Assembly: GCA_003541285.1 (NCBI GenBank)
Contig: DPMS01000250.1
Location: 1-7,426, forward strand
DNA length: 7,426 bases
From: Actinomycetota bacterium
GTDB taxonomy: Bacteria > Actinomycetota > Actinomycetes > Streptosporangiales > Streptosporangiaceae
Reading direction: 5' to 3'
Shown here piece by piece: positions 1 through 6,094 of this stretch. The translations under genes and the position numbers were made by a program. Positions within the stretch are counted from its first letter, which is position 1. Each line of letters begins with the position of its first letter. The notes under the pieces are model-generated. The model did no database searches and was not told where the DNA came from. It was given only the letters and a program-made list of their open reading frames with translations.

Positions 1-2
1 GC

Positions 3-677
3 GTCACGCTCGCGGCCATCGGGACCGGCCACCTGACCGGCGCCGAGCCGCCCGCCGCCAGGGTGAGCGCGCACCTGCGCCAGGTGCAGCCGCTGGCCGA
101 ACTGCGCGTCCCGTTCACCCTCAACCGCCAGCACATCGACGATGTCGAACGAGGAGCCCGCGACCCGGACTGGCAGCCCATCAAGGATGCCGCCCGCACG
201 ATCGCCTTCGCCGAGGACCGGGCCATCGTGGAGGGCTGGCCCGCCGCCGGAATCACCGGCATCAAACCCGCCTCACCCAGCCCGCCACTGGCCCTGTCAG
301 GTGATGTCCGCGCCTACCCGCAGGCGGTCGGCCGGGCCCTCGCCTCGCTGCGGCTGGGCGGGGTCGGCGGGCCGTACTCGCTGCTGCTCAGCGCCGATAC
401 CTACACCGCCGTCAACCAGACATCCGACCACGGCTACCCCATCCGCCACCACCTCGCCCGGATGATAGACGGCGACATCATCTGGGCCCCCGCCATCGAC
501 GGCGCCCTCCTGATGTCGGCCCGCGGCGGAGACTACGAACTACACCTCGGCCAGGACCTGTCCATCGGCTACACCACCCACGACACCAACAGCGTCGAAC
601 TGTACTTCACCGAATCCTTCACGTTCCTGGTCGCCACCGCCGAGGCCGCCGTTCCCCTCACCGCCCCGCCAGACTGA
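3..677 (+). CDS. Encapsulin shell protein (family 1, linocin M18/CFP29-like), 5'-truncated by the window edge
   Basis: This protein self-assembles into an icosahedral protein nanocompartment that encloses cargo enzymes such as DyP peroxidases or ferritin-like proteins. The frame is open from base 3 and ends at TGA 675-677, giving 224 residues. The family is about 265 residues long, so roughly the first 45 lie outside the window. The GTG at 63 is an internal codon, not the start. The sequence tracks the mycobacterial CFP29 pattern as I remember it: LRVPFTLNR and IDDVERGARDPDW, then VGGPYSLLLSADTYT, SDHGYPIRHHLARM, DGDIIWAPAIDGALLMS, and near the end GGDYELHLGQDLSIGY and FTESFTFLVATAEA. The C-terminus has a short Pro-rich tail (PPD). 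A cargo gene would normally lie directly upstream, which cannot be seen here, and nothing downstream resembles cargo. The family assignment is very secure; the physiological role is unknown. Confidence 0.95.
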   Translation, partial: VTLAAIGTGHLTGAEPPAARVSAHLRQVQPLAELRVPFTLNRQHIDDVERGARDPDWQPIKDAARTIAFAEDRAIVEGWPAAGITGIKPASPSPPLALSGDVRAYPQAVGRALASLRLGGVGGPYSLLLSADTYTAVNQTSDHGYPIRHHLARMIDGDIIWAPAIDGALLMSARGGDYELHLGQDLSIGYTTHDTNSVELYFTESFTFLVATAEAAVPLTAPPD

Positions 678-706
678 GTCCGGGCGGTGCTGATCAGCCG
701 GCCGCA

Positions 707-720
707 CGCCGGGCCCGGCG
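707..720 (+). terminator. GC palindrome after the encapsulin gene, possible weak terminator
   Basis: A perfect 14-base palindrome, CGCCGGGCCCGGCG, starts 30 bases after the encapsulin stop. It could form a short hairpin that ends transcription, but there is no T tract and the loop would be very tight. In DNA this GC-rich such a palindrome may also arise by chance. Confidence 0.25.
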
Positions 721-817
721 GGGTTCCCGGCAGGTGTTCATTTAGCGCTCCGCGTCGTGGTGGCCATCCAGGGGCCATCACCACGTGACACCGGCGGGGC
801 AGCCGGCATTGCGACGT

Positions 818-832
818 TACTATCGCGTGCCA
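818..832 (+). promoter_or_regulatory. Putative leaderless promoter (-10 TACTAT) of the MFS gene
   Basis: TACTAT at 818-823 fits the actinobacterial -10 consensus TAnnnT, and its last base lies 8 bases before the ATG at 832. Transcription would therefore begin at or within a base or two of the start codon. No Shine-Dalgarno sequence precedes the ATG, which agrees with a leaderless message. No convincing -35 box is seen at normal spacing; GTGACA at 785-790 is too far away. Confidence 0.45.
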
Positions 833-2160
833 TGACTGCGGATATGGGGCGCGACCGGCTCCGGGCCGCAGTGGACCAGGTGAACAGTTGGCTGGCCCGT
901 GAGCGGGCTGGACTGCGGCTGGAGCCGTGGTTCACGCCGTTCGCGCTGGTCAATGGTGCCGGGGTCGGCCTATCCCCGGTTTTGCTGCCGGTTGTGGCCG
1001 CCCGGTACGGGGTAGGCCATGTCGGCCTGGTCATGGGGGCGTTCAATCTCGGTGCCCTCGCGGCACCGCTCGCCGGCAGCCTCGCCGACCGGTTCCGCGC
1101 CTACCGGGCGCTGGCAGCTGTCGCTGCGGCTGTGACGGCGCTGGCCCTGGGGCTGTTCCCGTGGGCTGGCGCGGCGGCCCAGGCGCTGCTGGGACTGGGT
1201 GAAGGAGCCGGGTTCGCCGCCGCGATCACCATCGCCAATCTGCTGATCGTCGAAAGGCGTCCCCAGACCGAGTGGAACTCCCGTCTTGGCCGGCTGGAGA
1301 CTAGCTTGAGTCTCGGCCAAGCCGGGGCGCTTTTCCTGGCCGCATGGCTCAGCGGGCTCAGCGCCCGCAGCGCCCTGCTGGTCGGTGCAATCGTGCCTGC
1401 CACCGCCATCCCACTCGCCCTGGTGCTGATTCCCCGGGTGCGGTCAGCGGCGCTGCGGCCTGCCAGGGCCAGCCACCACCTCGCATCGAACGGCCAGGTC
1501 GGCGAGTGGGGCCCGGCCAGCCCGTCCCGGGTCCACCACCTTCACCAGCGGCGTCGACCGCTCGCGGGGTTGCGCGCGCTGCTGGGCGGTGGCTTCGGCT
1601 GGATGCTCGCCGCCTGGATCCCTTCCTACGCCGGTGCAGCGGTCGTCTTCTCGCTCTACCCGGTGCTGTTTCTGCATGCCTTCGGCGTTGCCACCACGAT
1701 CTCGGCGCTCGCCTTCGCCGTTACCGTCCTGGTCAGCCTGCCGCTGTATGTCCTGGCCGGCCGCGTCAGCCAGCGCCGCGGCCCGGCGCCGGTGATCGCA
1801 GCCGCGCTGGCCCTGCGCGTCCTCCTGCTCAGCGCCCTGGCCGCCTTCGCCGCGGTGGGTCATATCGTCGCAATCCTGCCGCTGGCAGCCTTCGCGGGCG
1901 TCATGTTCGCCTGGTCGTTCCTGTCCGTTGCCTCACCCGGGCTCACCGGGCGGCTCAAGCCGGAAGCAGAAGGCGACGCCCAGGGCCTCCTCAACGCCAG
2001 CAGCGGCCTGGCCGGCCTGCTGGGATCGGTCGCCGGAGGGCTGATCGCAAGCAGCTGGGGATACCCGGCAGCCCTGGCCGCCGGCGCCGGCGCCGTGGCC
2101 CTCGGCCTGGCTATTCTCGCCGCTACGCTGCTGCGGCGCGGCAGTGGCGGCATATGGTGA
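832..2160 (+). CDS. Major facilitator superfamily (MFS) transporter, 12 predicted membrane helices
   Basis: This is an integral membrane secondary transporter of 442 residues. Its substrate cannot be inferred, though a drug or metabolite efflux pump is the usual guess for such proteins. Hydrophobic segments fall at about residues 37-58, 63-84, 91-112, 114-140, 157-175, 179-200, 252-281, 286-309, 319-342, 345-370, 386-408 and 411-434. The loop after helix 2 carries an MFS motif A (GSLADRF, 82-88), and the second half repeats a weaker version (AGRVSQRRG, 309-317). The central loop (201-247) is basic and His-containing (SHHLAS, VHHLHQRRR). I chose ATG 832 because a -10 box sits just before it; GTG 757 in the same frame would add 25 unremarkable residues and ATG 844 is a further alternative. 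It is separated by about 150 bases from the encapsulin gene and is probably a separate transcription unit. Confidence 0.88.
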   Translation: MTADMGRDRLRAAVDQVNSWLARERAGLRLEPWFTPFALVNGAGVGLSPVLLPVVAARYGVGHVGLVMGAFNLGALAAPLAGSLADRFRAYRALAAVAAAVTALALGLFPWAGAAAQALLGLGEGAGFAAAITIANLLIVERRPQTEWNSRLGRLETSLSLGQAGALFLAAWLSGLSARSALLVGAIVPATAIPLALVLIPRVRSAALRPARASHHLASNGQVGEWGPASPSRVHHLHQRRRPLAGLRALLGGGFGWMLAAWIPSYAGAAVVFSLYPVLFLHAFGVATTISALAFAVTVLVSLPLYVLAGRVSQRRGPAPVIAAALALRVLLLSALAAFAAVGHIVAILPLAAFAGVMFAWSFLSVASPGLTGRLKPEAEGDAQGLLNASSGLAGLLGSVAGGLIASSWGYPAALAAGAGAVALGLAILAATLLRRGSGGIW

Positions 2161-2220
2161 TCACCCGCGGATTCGCTCATGTCATGCTCCCTTTTCCGTC
2201 GGCTGGCTGGTTGATGTAGC

Positions 2221-2256
2221 GCGGATACGGCCCTGCCTGGCGGGGGCCCGTACCGC
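2221..2256 (+). terminator. Stem-loop downstream of the MFS gene, probable terminator
   Basis: The arms GCGG-A-TACGGCCC (2221-2233) and GGGCCCGTA-CCGC (2244-2256) can pair over about 12 base pairs with two single-base bulges, closing a 10-base loop. The structure lies 60 bases after the MFS stop. It lacks a T tract, which is common for actinobacterial terminators. It separates the transporter from the reductase leader. Confidence 0.5.
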
Positions 2257-2356
2257 CGAAGACGTCCTGCCCTTCCGCGGCTAGGGCACCAGCCAGGGAT
2301 ATTCACTGATGCGACCGGCGGCCGCGAGCGCAACGGTGGAGGCCAGACGAGCCAGA

Positions 2357-2364
2357 GAAGGGAG
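2357..2364 (+). promoter_or_regulatory. Strong ribosome binding site, aligned with the leader ORF rather than the reductase
   Basis: GAAGGGAG at 2357-2364 is the best Shine-Dalgarno match in the window. It lies 8 bases before GTG 2373, which opens a 14-codon frame. It is 49 bases from the reductase ATG at 2414, too far to serve that start directly. Confidence 0.55.
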
Positions 2365-2372
2365 TAACTGCC

Positions 2373-2417
2373 GTGGGCATGAGATCCGAGCGCGGCCAGG
2401 CAGGATGCGGCGCATGA
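2373..2417 (+). CDS. Putative 14-residue leader peptide coupled to the reductase
   Basis: GTG 2373 opens a frame encoding (M)GMRSERGQAGCGA and ends at TGA 2415-2417. The stop overlaps the reductase start as ATGA (2414-2417). The strong ribosome binding site at 2357 is spaced correctly for this start, and an in-frame ATG follows at 2379. The arrangement suggests that ribosomes load on the leader and re-initiate at the reductase. The peptide holds one Cys near its end, but there is no run of identical codons like that in classical attenuator peptides. It could also be an accidental open frame, or the result of a small indel that has separated the ribosome binding site from the true start. Confidence 0.4.
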   Translation: MGMRSERGQAGCGA

Positions 2418-3774
2418 ACGGCTGCGACTATGACGTCATCGTGGTGGGGGCGGGCGCGCCGGGTGAGCACTGCGCAGGGGCGCTGGCCGGTGGCGGTCTG
2501 CGGGTAGCTGTGGTGGAGCGGGAGCTGGCCGGTGGGGAGTGCTCGTACTGGGCGTGTGTCCCGTCCAAGACGCTGCTGCGCCCGGGCGAGGCGGTGCAGG
2601 GGGCGCGGGAGGCGGCGGGCACCGCGCGGGTTGACGTGCCGGCGGCGCTGGCCTACCGGGACTTCATGGTCTCGGGGTACTCCGACGCGGGGCAGCAGCA
2701 ATGGCTGGCCGGCAAGGGGATCGACCTGATCCGGGGCACCGGCCGGCTGGCCGGGCCGGGCGCGGTCGAGGTCGGCGGTGTGCGGCATACAGCCGAGCAG
2801 GTGGTCGTGGCGACCGGCTCGGATCCGGTGGTCCCGCCCGTCCCGGGCCTGCGGGAGCTGGCGGGCGTGTGGACCAACCGTGAGGTGACCGGCATGGTGG
2901 CGGTCCCGTGCCGGCTGCTGATCCTGGGTGGCGGGCCGGTGGGCGCGGAGATGGCCCAGGCCGTTCGCCGCCTGGGCGGCGAGGTGGCACTGGCCGAGGC
3001 GGCGCCGCACGTGCTGGCCCGCGAGCCCGCGCCACTGGGTGAGGCGCTCGGTGAGGCGCTGCGCCGCGACGGCGTCGAGCTGTACCTGGGGGTGCTGGCT
3101 GCCGCCGCCCGGCGCGACGGGGAGGACTACGTGCTGACCCTCGGCGACGGCCGGGACCTGCGCGGCGACCGGCTGCTGGTGGCCACCGGGCGGCGCCCGC
3201 GCCTGCCTGAAGGGCTGGGCACCGCCGGCGCCACCGCCAGCGAGCACGGCATCCGGGTCGACGCCCACCTGCGCGCCGGGGATCGGCTGTGGGCGATTGG
3301 CGACGTCACCGGCATCCGGCTGCTGACCCACGTCGGCGAATACCAGGCGACGTGGCCGCTGCCAACATCCTTGGCGAACCGCGCGAGGCTCACTACGAGG
3401 CCGTGCCCGACGTGGTTTACACCGACCCGCAAGCGGCCGCCGTCGGCACCGCCGAGGCCGAGTTCAGCGCGACCGCCCGGCTGGCGGAGGTGGCCAAGAC
3501 AGCCATCTACACCCACGCCTACGCGCAGTCCAACGGGTTCCTCACCCTGCTGTCCAATGGCCACCACCTGACCGGTGCCTACGCGCTCGGCCCCGAGGCC
3601 GGAGAGTGGCTGCAGCAGGCCACCCTGGCCATCCGCGCCCGCGTCCCGCTCGACGTGCTGCGCGACGTCATTCAGCCCTTCCCCACCTTCTCCGAGATCT
3701 ACGCCCAGGCGCTGAAGACGCTGCGCCGGCAGATCACGAGCGCCCGCCAGCCGACCGCAGCGGAAACGTCATGA
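2414..3774 (+). pseudogene. FAD/NAD(P)-dependent disulfide oxidoreductase (dihydrolipoamide dehydrogenase/mercuric reductase-like), broken by one frameshift
   Basis: The gene encodes a class I pyridine nucleotide-disulfide reductase, a cytoplasmic flavoenzyme that passes electrons from NAD(P)H through FAD to an active-site Cys pair. From ATG 2414 the order is: FAD-binding GAGAPG (12-17), redox centre CSYWAC (Cys43 and Cys48) followed by VPSK, NAD(P)-binding GGGPVG (172-177), ATGRRP, and the second FAD motif AIGD (Asp297). After Gln311 (CAG 3344-3346) the frame loses homology. Reading resumes one base back at GGC 3346 as GDVAAANILGEP and continues through the dimerisation domain to TGA 3772-3774. 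With one G restored the protein would be about 453 residues, normal for the family. The dimer-interface motif HPTxSE reads FPTFSE, so the usual catalytic His is Phe while the Glu remains. The substrate is therefore probably not lipoamide; the C-terminal Cys pair of mercuric reductase is also absent. ATG 2405 is an alternative start. The break may be a sequencing error. Confidence 0.85.
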
Positions 3775-3878
3775 CCGGGTCAATGGCCGACCTGGAGGGG
3801 AATCGAGACGCGCAGGGCCGGAATGGAATGGGCCTGGGCTCATGGCGGAGGCGGCTTGAGCCGACCGCACCGGCACAC

Positions 3879-3883
3879 GAGGG
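3879..3883 (+). promoter_or_regulatory. Ribosome binding site that selects the STAS start
   Basis: GAGGG at 3879-3883 lies 7 bases before ATG 3891. It favours that start over the in-frame ATGs at 3771 and 3783, of which the first overlaps the reductase stop as ATGA. Confidence 0.7.
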
Positions 3884-3890
3884 ACTGATT

Positions 3891-4268
3891 ATGCCACTGA
3901 CTCGCTCGCCTGCACGGCAGCCAGCCTCCGCTTCCTTCGACGCAGTCGATCTGCATGTGGGAATCCACCCAGGCGTCCCGGCGGTTGCCGAGATCAGCGG
4001 GGAGATCGACATCGCGTCCGCTCCACGGCTACGCGAGACCCTGCTGATGGCCATCCGGCGTCACGGACCTGCGATCTGTGTGGACCTCCAGGGAGTGACA
4101 TTCCTGGACTGCTCAGGTATCAACGTGCTCCTCGCGACTGCGCGCAGGGCATGGCTCGAGGGTGGATGGCTGCGGGTGGTCCGTCCGTCGGCACAGGCCT
4201 GGCGAGTCGTCACGCTCCTGGGCCTCCAGGACGTGCTGGCGAGAGACGGCGAACGGGCGGAAACATGA
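3891..4268 (+). CDS. STAS-domain anti-sigma-factor antagonist (SpoIIAA/RsbV/BldG type)
   Basis: STAS antagonists bind anti-sigma kinases of the RsbW/SpoIIAB type and free the sigma factor; phosphorylation of a conserved Ser switches them off. The 125-residue product has the expected single-domain length. An N-terminal strand region (AVAEISGEID, 31-40) is followed by the signature DLQGVTFLDCSGINVLLAT (65-83). In the DCSG element (73-76) Ser75 is the expected phosphoacceptor. The middle Cys replaces the Ser found in DSSG, a variant common in streptomycete STAS proteins. The start at ATG 3891 is set by GAGGG at 3879. The frame is open back to ATG 3771, which overlaps the reductase stop as ATGA, so a 165-residue form is possible, but its extra 40 residues look low in information. 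It ends in ATGA with the next frame, which suggests translational coupling. No cognate kinase or sigma factor is in the window. Confidence 0.88.
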   Translation: MPLTRSPARQPASASFDAVDLHVGIHPGVPAVAEISGEIDIASAPRLRETLLMAIRRHGPAICVDLQGVTFLDCSGINVLLATARRAWLEGGWLRVVRPSAQAWRVVTLLGLQDVLARDGERAET

Positions 4269-4438
4269 ACTGGTGGTCGGCTGCTGCCTGCCGCTCGGCC
4301 GACCCGGAACTGTTCTCTCCAACCTCCAATTCCGGTCCGTGCAAGGAGCAGGCAGAGCGGGCGAAAGCTGTCTGCGCCGCGGTGCAAGCACCATCGTCCG
4401 TTCGGCTCGTGACCGAGAGAGAGGGAAACCGTGAATGA
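4265..4438 (+). pseudogene. Truncated WhiB-like (Wbl) Fe-S regulator, N-terminal half only
   Basis: Wbl proteins are small actinobacterial regulators that hold a [4Fe-4S] cluster on four Cys and usually act with sigma factor region 4. The 57-residue product begins in an ATGA overlap with the STAS stop. Its first 39 residues match the family: WWSAAACRSADPELFSP (3-19), then QAERAKAVCAA (29-39). Cys9 and Cys37 correspond to the first two cluster ligands. The third ligand of the expected CxxC is Val40, the fourth is missing, and so are the G(V/I)WGG turn and the basic tail; the frame instead ends in SSVRLVTEREGNRE. Removing one G near 4381-4382 would restore CAAC but then meets a stop 8 codons later, so a single indel does not rescue the gene. 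Cys26 is extra. It probably cannot hold a normal cluster. A divergent short Wbl-derived protein is the alternative. Confidence 0.65.
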
Positions 4439-4586
4439 GCTGACCTACGGCCCGGCCGGGGCGGTGGCCGGACCCGTGCCCTATTCGGGCTGACGATGGG
4501 GTACGTTGCCATCGCGGCCGGCTTCTTCGCCCTGGGCGCTTACCTGGGGCGGCACCTGCCGGAGGGCTGGGCGTTCGTGCTACGGC
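4431..4586 (+). pseudogene. Small single-pass membrane protein, probably frameshifted, possible sorting-signal-like peptide
   Basis: GTG 4431 has a good ribosome binding site (GAGGG, 4421-4425) and overlaps the Wbl stop. It encodes VNELTYGPAGAVAG, then PVPYSG, and stops at TGA 4491. Reading across this stop with one base skipped continues as LTMGYVAIAAGFFALGAYLG followed by RHLPEGW, a hydrophobic helix plus a positively charged end. The joined product, with a short exposed segment, PYSG, a helix and basic residues, recalls the layout of sortase substrates with LPxTG/LAxTG-like signals, but PYSG is a poor match. The second half can also start alone at ATG 4496. Its natural C-terminus is lost where the propeller fragment begins near 4587. 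The function is unknown. Confidence 0.35.
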
Positions 4587-5276
4587 CAGGACGTGCTCGG
4601 CTGCGGGAAGGTCCTGGCGACTGTCCCGGCCGGCGAGAGTGCGGGGCTCGTCGTCAACCAGGCGACCGGCACCCTCTACGGCATGCGCCCTGGCGTGGGC
4701 GCGGTGACGGTCATCAACCGGGACACCTGCGACGCCGTCACGACGACCGGATGCGCCAGCCCGGCGACGGCCATCAGGGGCGGCCCGATCCCGGTGGGCG
4801 GGGCAGCCGACCCCGCGGCGAACACGGTCTATTTCGCGGGCCGCGGCAGCAGCGTCTTCATGGTCGACGCGTCGGCCTGCCGGGCCGGCAACCTGAACCG
4901 ATGCCAGGTCGAGCTCTCCGACGGCGCCAACGGGAACTCCGAGATGATCGCCGCAGGCGCGCACGGGATCGCATACGGGTGGGCCCAGCATCCGCAGAAC
5001 GTCCGGTTCGCGCTCACCTCGACGTCACCTGGGAGGCTGCCAGCGCCGTCGTCAGTCCACCTGAACGGACTCACCTTCTTCATCACCCGGCTGCCGGAAT
5101 CCGCGTGCGCGTACCACAGCACCACGCTGCACGCCGTCGCCACAAAAGGGCCAGCCTGGGGCGGCGTCGAGAACAGGATCAATGGCGCCTGCATACCCAA
5201 CAGGCTTGTCCCCATGGGCAACGGCGGAGGCGCCGCAGCCTGGGGCCGGGGCGTCAACGCCTGGGCAACCCCTTGA
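4587..5276 (+). pseudogene. Fragment of a YVTN/YncE-type beta-propeller repeat protein lacking its N-terminus
   Basis: The frame ends at TGA 5274-5276 and is open back to 4494, but sequence that looks native begins only near 4587-4610. Two consecutive blade-like units of about 50 residues are visible. The first runs LATVPAGESAGLVVN, TGTLYGM, VTVINRDTCDA and TTTGCASP. The second runs IPVGGAADPAANTVYF, SSVFMVDASACRA and LNRCQ. Each carries the xTxY(V/F) strand, the V(I/F)xxVD/IN strand and a Cys pair, as in actinobacterial repeat proteins of the form GVAVN-TNTIYVAN-TVSVIDGATC. The later part (FFITRLPESACAY, NGACIPNR) keeps Cys but has no clear blades. Such proteins are usually exported and have several blades after a signal peptide; here the signal peptide and earlier blades are absent. 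Possible starts are TTG 4506, GTG 4596 and ATG 4683, none with a good ribosome binding site, so it is probably not expressed as a normal protein. Confidence 0.55.
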
Positions 5277-5447
5277 CCGGCGCGCGCCACCTGCGGGCGA
5301 GGTTGCCGCAGCCGGCCTCGCACGGCGGATAAACAACCACTAAGAAAATCGCGGCGATCCGGCAACTGCCAAGAGCAACAAGCGATCGCCGAGAGCTCGG
5401 CACAGGCCCGAACCTAACGGATGCCCGGAATCGGCTCGTGAGCCAGA

Positions 5448-5564
5448 TCACTCATCCTCACTGAAGGTGCCGAGGATCGCCTGGGAGCCGAGCACGATCA
5501 CCTCCGGCCGGCCAATGATCTGGCATGCGGTCCGGATGGCGTGCTCCAACTGATCGCGACGCAT
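5448..5564 (-). pseudogene. 5' stub of a nucleotidyltransferase-like gene (possible toxin/defence partner of the HTH gene)
   Basis: ATG 5564-5562 shares its A with the stop of the upstream HTH gene (TGATG), a tight coupling typical of two-gene modules. It encodes 38 residues: MRRDQLEHAIRTACQIIG, then RPEVIVLGSQAILGTFSEDE, and stops at plus-strand 5448-5450. The hydrophobic strand followed by GSQAILG is the start of a nucleotidyltransferase fold (GS motif), and I recognise this N-terminus from actinobacterial nucleotidyltransferase proteins (DUF6036/AbiEii-like, from memory) encoded next to short XRE regulators. The acidic DxD motif and the rest of the domain, normally well over 100 further residues, are absent. 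No continuation is visible in any minus-strand frame down to 5277. The enzyme is therefore dead unless the stub is a remnant of a rearranged gene. Confidence 0.6.
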
Positions 5565-6082
5565 CAGCCCGCCATCTGGAGCACTTCCAAGCGCTCCTCG
5601 TTCGCCAGAAGGCCACCAACCGGAGACACCTCGCGCATCTCGATCGAGTCGCGATCCAGACCGGTGAGAATCCGGTGAAGGCCTGTTACGTCGCCGCGAT
5701 CCAGCAGCGACTCCCAGCGGTCGAGGTTCCGTAGATGTGGCTGGCCTCGCACGGTGCTTCGGAGCCGCTCCAGGTTGCGCTCAATCGTCGGACGCCATTG
5801 CTCAAGGCTTGACCGCGTCAAGTGCGTTGACAGCCGGCGGTGCAGCCGCCAAGAGCGCCACTCGGAGCGGGTGAGGTCCGGAAGCACCGGTCGCCAGACG
5901 ACTTCGAGCCGATACCCCATGCACGACAGCAACCGGTCGAGCTGCTCGTCGCTCAGGTGGACCCTCCCCGAGAGGAACTGGCTGATGCTCGACTGCCACA
6001 CCCCACTGAGACGCGACAACTCCGACTGGCTGGTACCCGTGTTGAGCATGACCTCGCGCAACACATAGCGCCTTTCTGACAC
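5564..6082 (-). CDS. XRE-family helix-turn-helix regulator, antitoxin-like, first gene of a two-gene unit
   Basis: The 172-residue protein has an N-terminal Cro/CI-type HTH at about residues 5-60, with the core SQSELSRLSGVWQSSISQFL (18-37) and a typical LSGRV turn. The second half (about 75-170) is charged and helical, contains WRPTIERNLERLRSTVRGQPH and NLDRWESLLDRGD, and ends with a conserved-looking EMREVSPVGGLLANEER. This half is not a DNA-binding domain I can name and probably contacts the partner protein. Start GTG 6082-6080 lies 6 bases after a -10 box, with no ribosome binding site, so the message should be leaderless. A perfect palindrome covers that -10 box, which suggests that the protein represses its own unit. 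It overlaps the nucleotidyltransferase stub by one base, consistent with a toxin-antitoxin or defence pair. The protein looks intact although its partner is truncated. Confidence 0.8.
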   Translation of the reverse strand: MSERRYVLREVMLNTGTSQSELSRLSGVWQSSISQFLSGRVHLSDEQLDRLLSCMGYRLEVVWRPVLPDLTRSEWRSWRLHRRLSTHLTRSSLEQWRPTIERNLERLRSTVRGQPHLRNLDRWESLLDRGDVTGLHRILTGLDRDSIEMREVSPVGGLLANEERLEVLQMAG

Positions 6083-6088
6083 CCCTAG

Positions 6089-6094
6089 ACTATA
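6089..6094 (-). promoter_or_regulatory. -10 box TATAGT of the HTH gene, leaderless promoter
   Basis: On the minus strand TATAGT occupies 6094-6089, and six bases later comes GTG 6082, so the transcript should begin at the start codon. No strong -35 box is present at normal distance. Confidence 0.55.

Noticed and set aside
2156..2165. Palindrome GGTGATCACC across the MFS stop codon
   Set aside because: Ten bases with no promoter or repeat context; the longer stem-loop at 2221-2256 explains termination better.
1344..2219. 291-codon open frame on the plus strand inside the MFS gene
   Set aside because: It is the +1 shadow of the transporter, made mostly of Arg, Pro and Gly, with no hydrophobic segments or domains.
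2303..3331. 342-codon open frame on the minus strand
   Set aside because: It lies opposite the reductase, whose motifs are unambiguous; its translation is rich in Arg, Pro, His and Gln with no recognisable domain, as expected for a GC-rich shadow frame.
3340..3355. Programmed -1 frameshifting in the reductase
   Set aside because: No slippery heptamer or obvious downstream pseudoknot is visible at CCAGGCG, and the family is normally read in one frame; a one-base loss is simpler.
4113..4991. 292-codon open frame on the minus strand opposite STAS, Wbl and the propeller
   Set aside because: It crosses several genes identified by homology and has shadow-like Arg/Pro/Gly composition.
4829..5365. 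178-codon minus-strand frame opposite the propeller fragment
   Set aside because: The plus-strand frame has recognisable propeller blades with regular Cys and strand patterns; the minus frame has no such signal.
5277..5447. Search for the rest of the nucleotidyltransferase or another gene in this gap
   Set aside because: None of the three minus-strand frames continues the domain, and no start, motif or structured repeat stands out.
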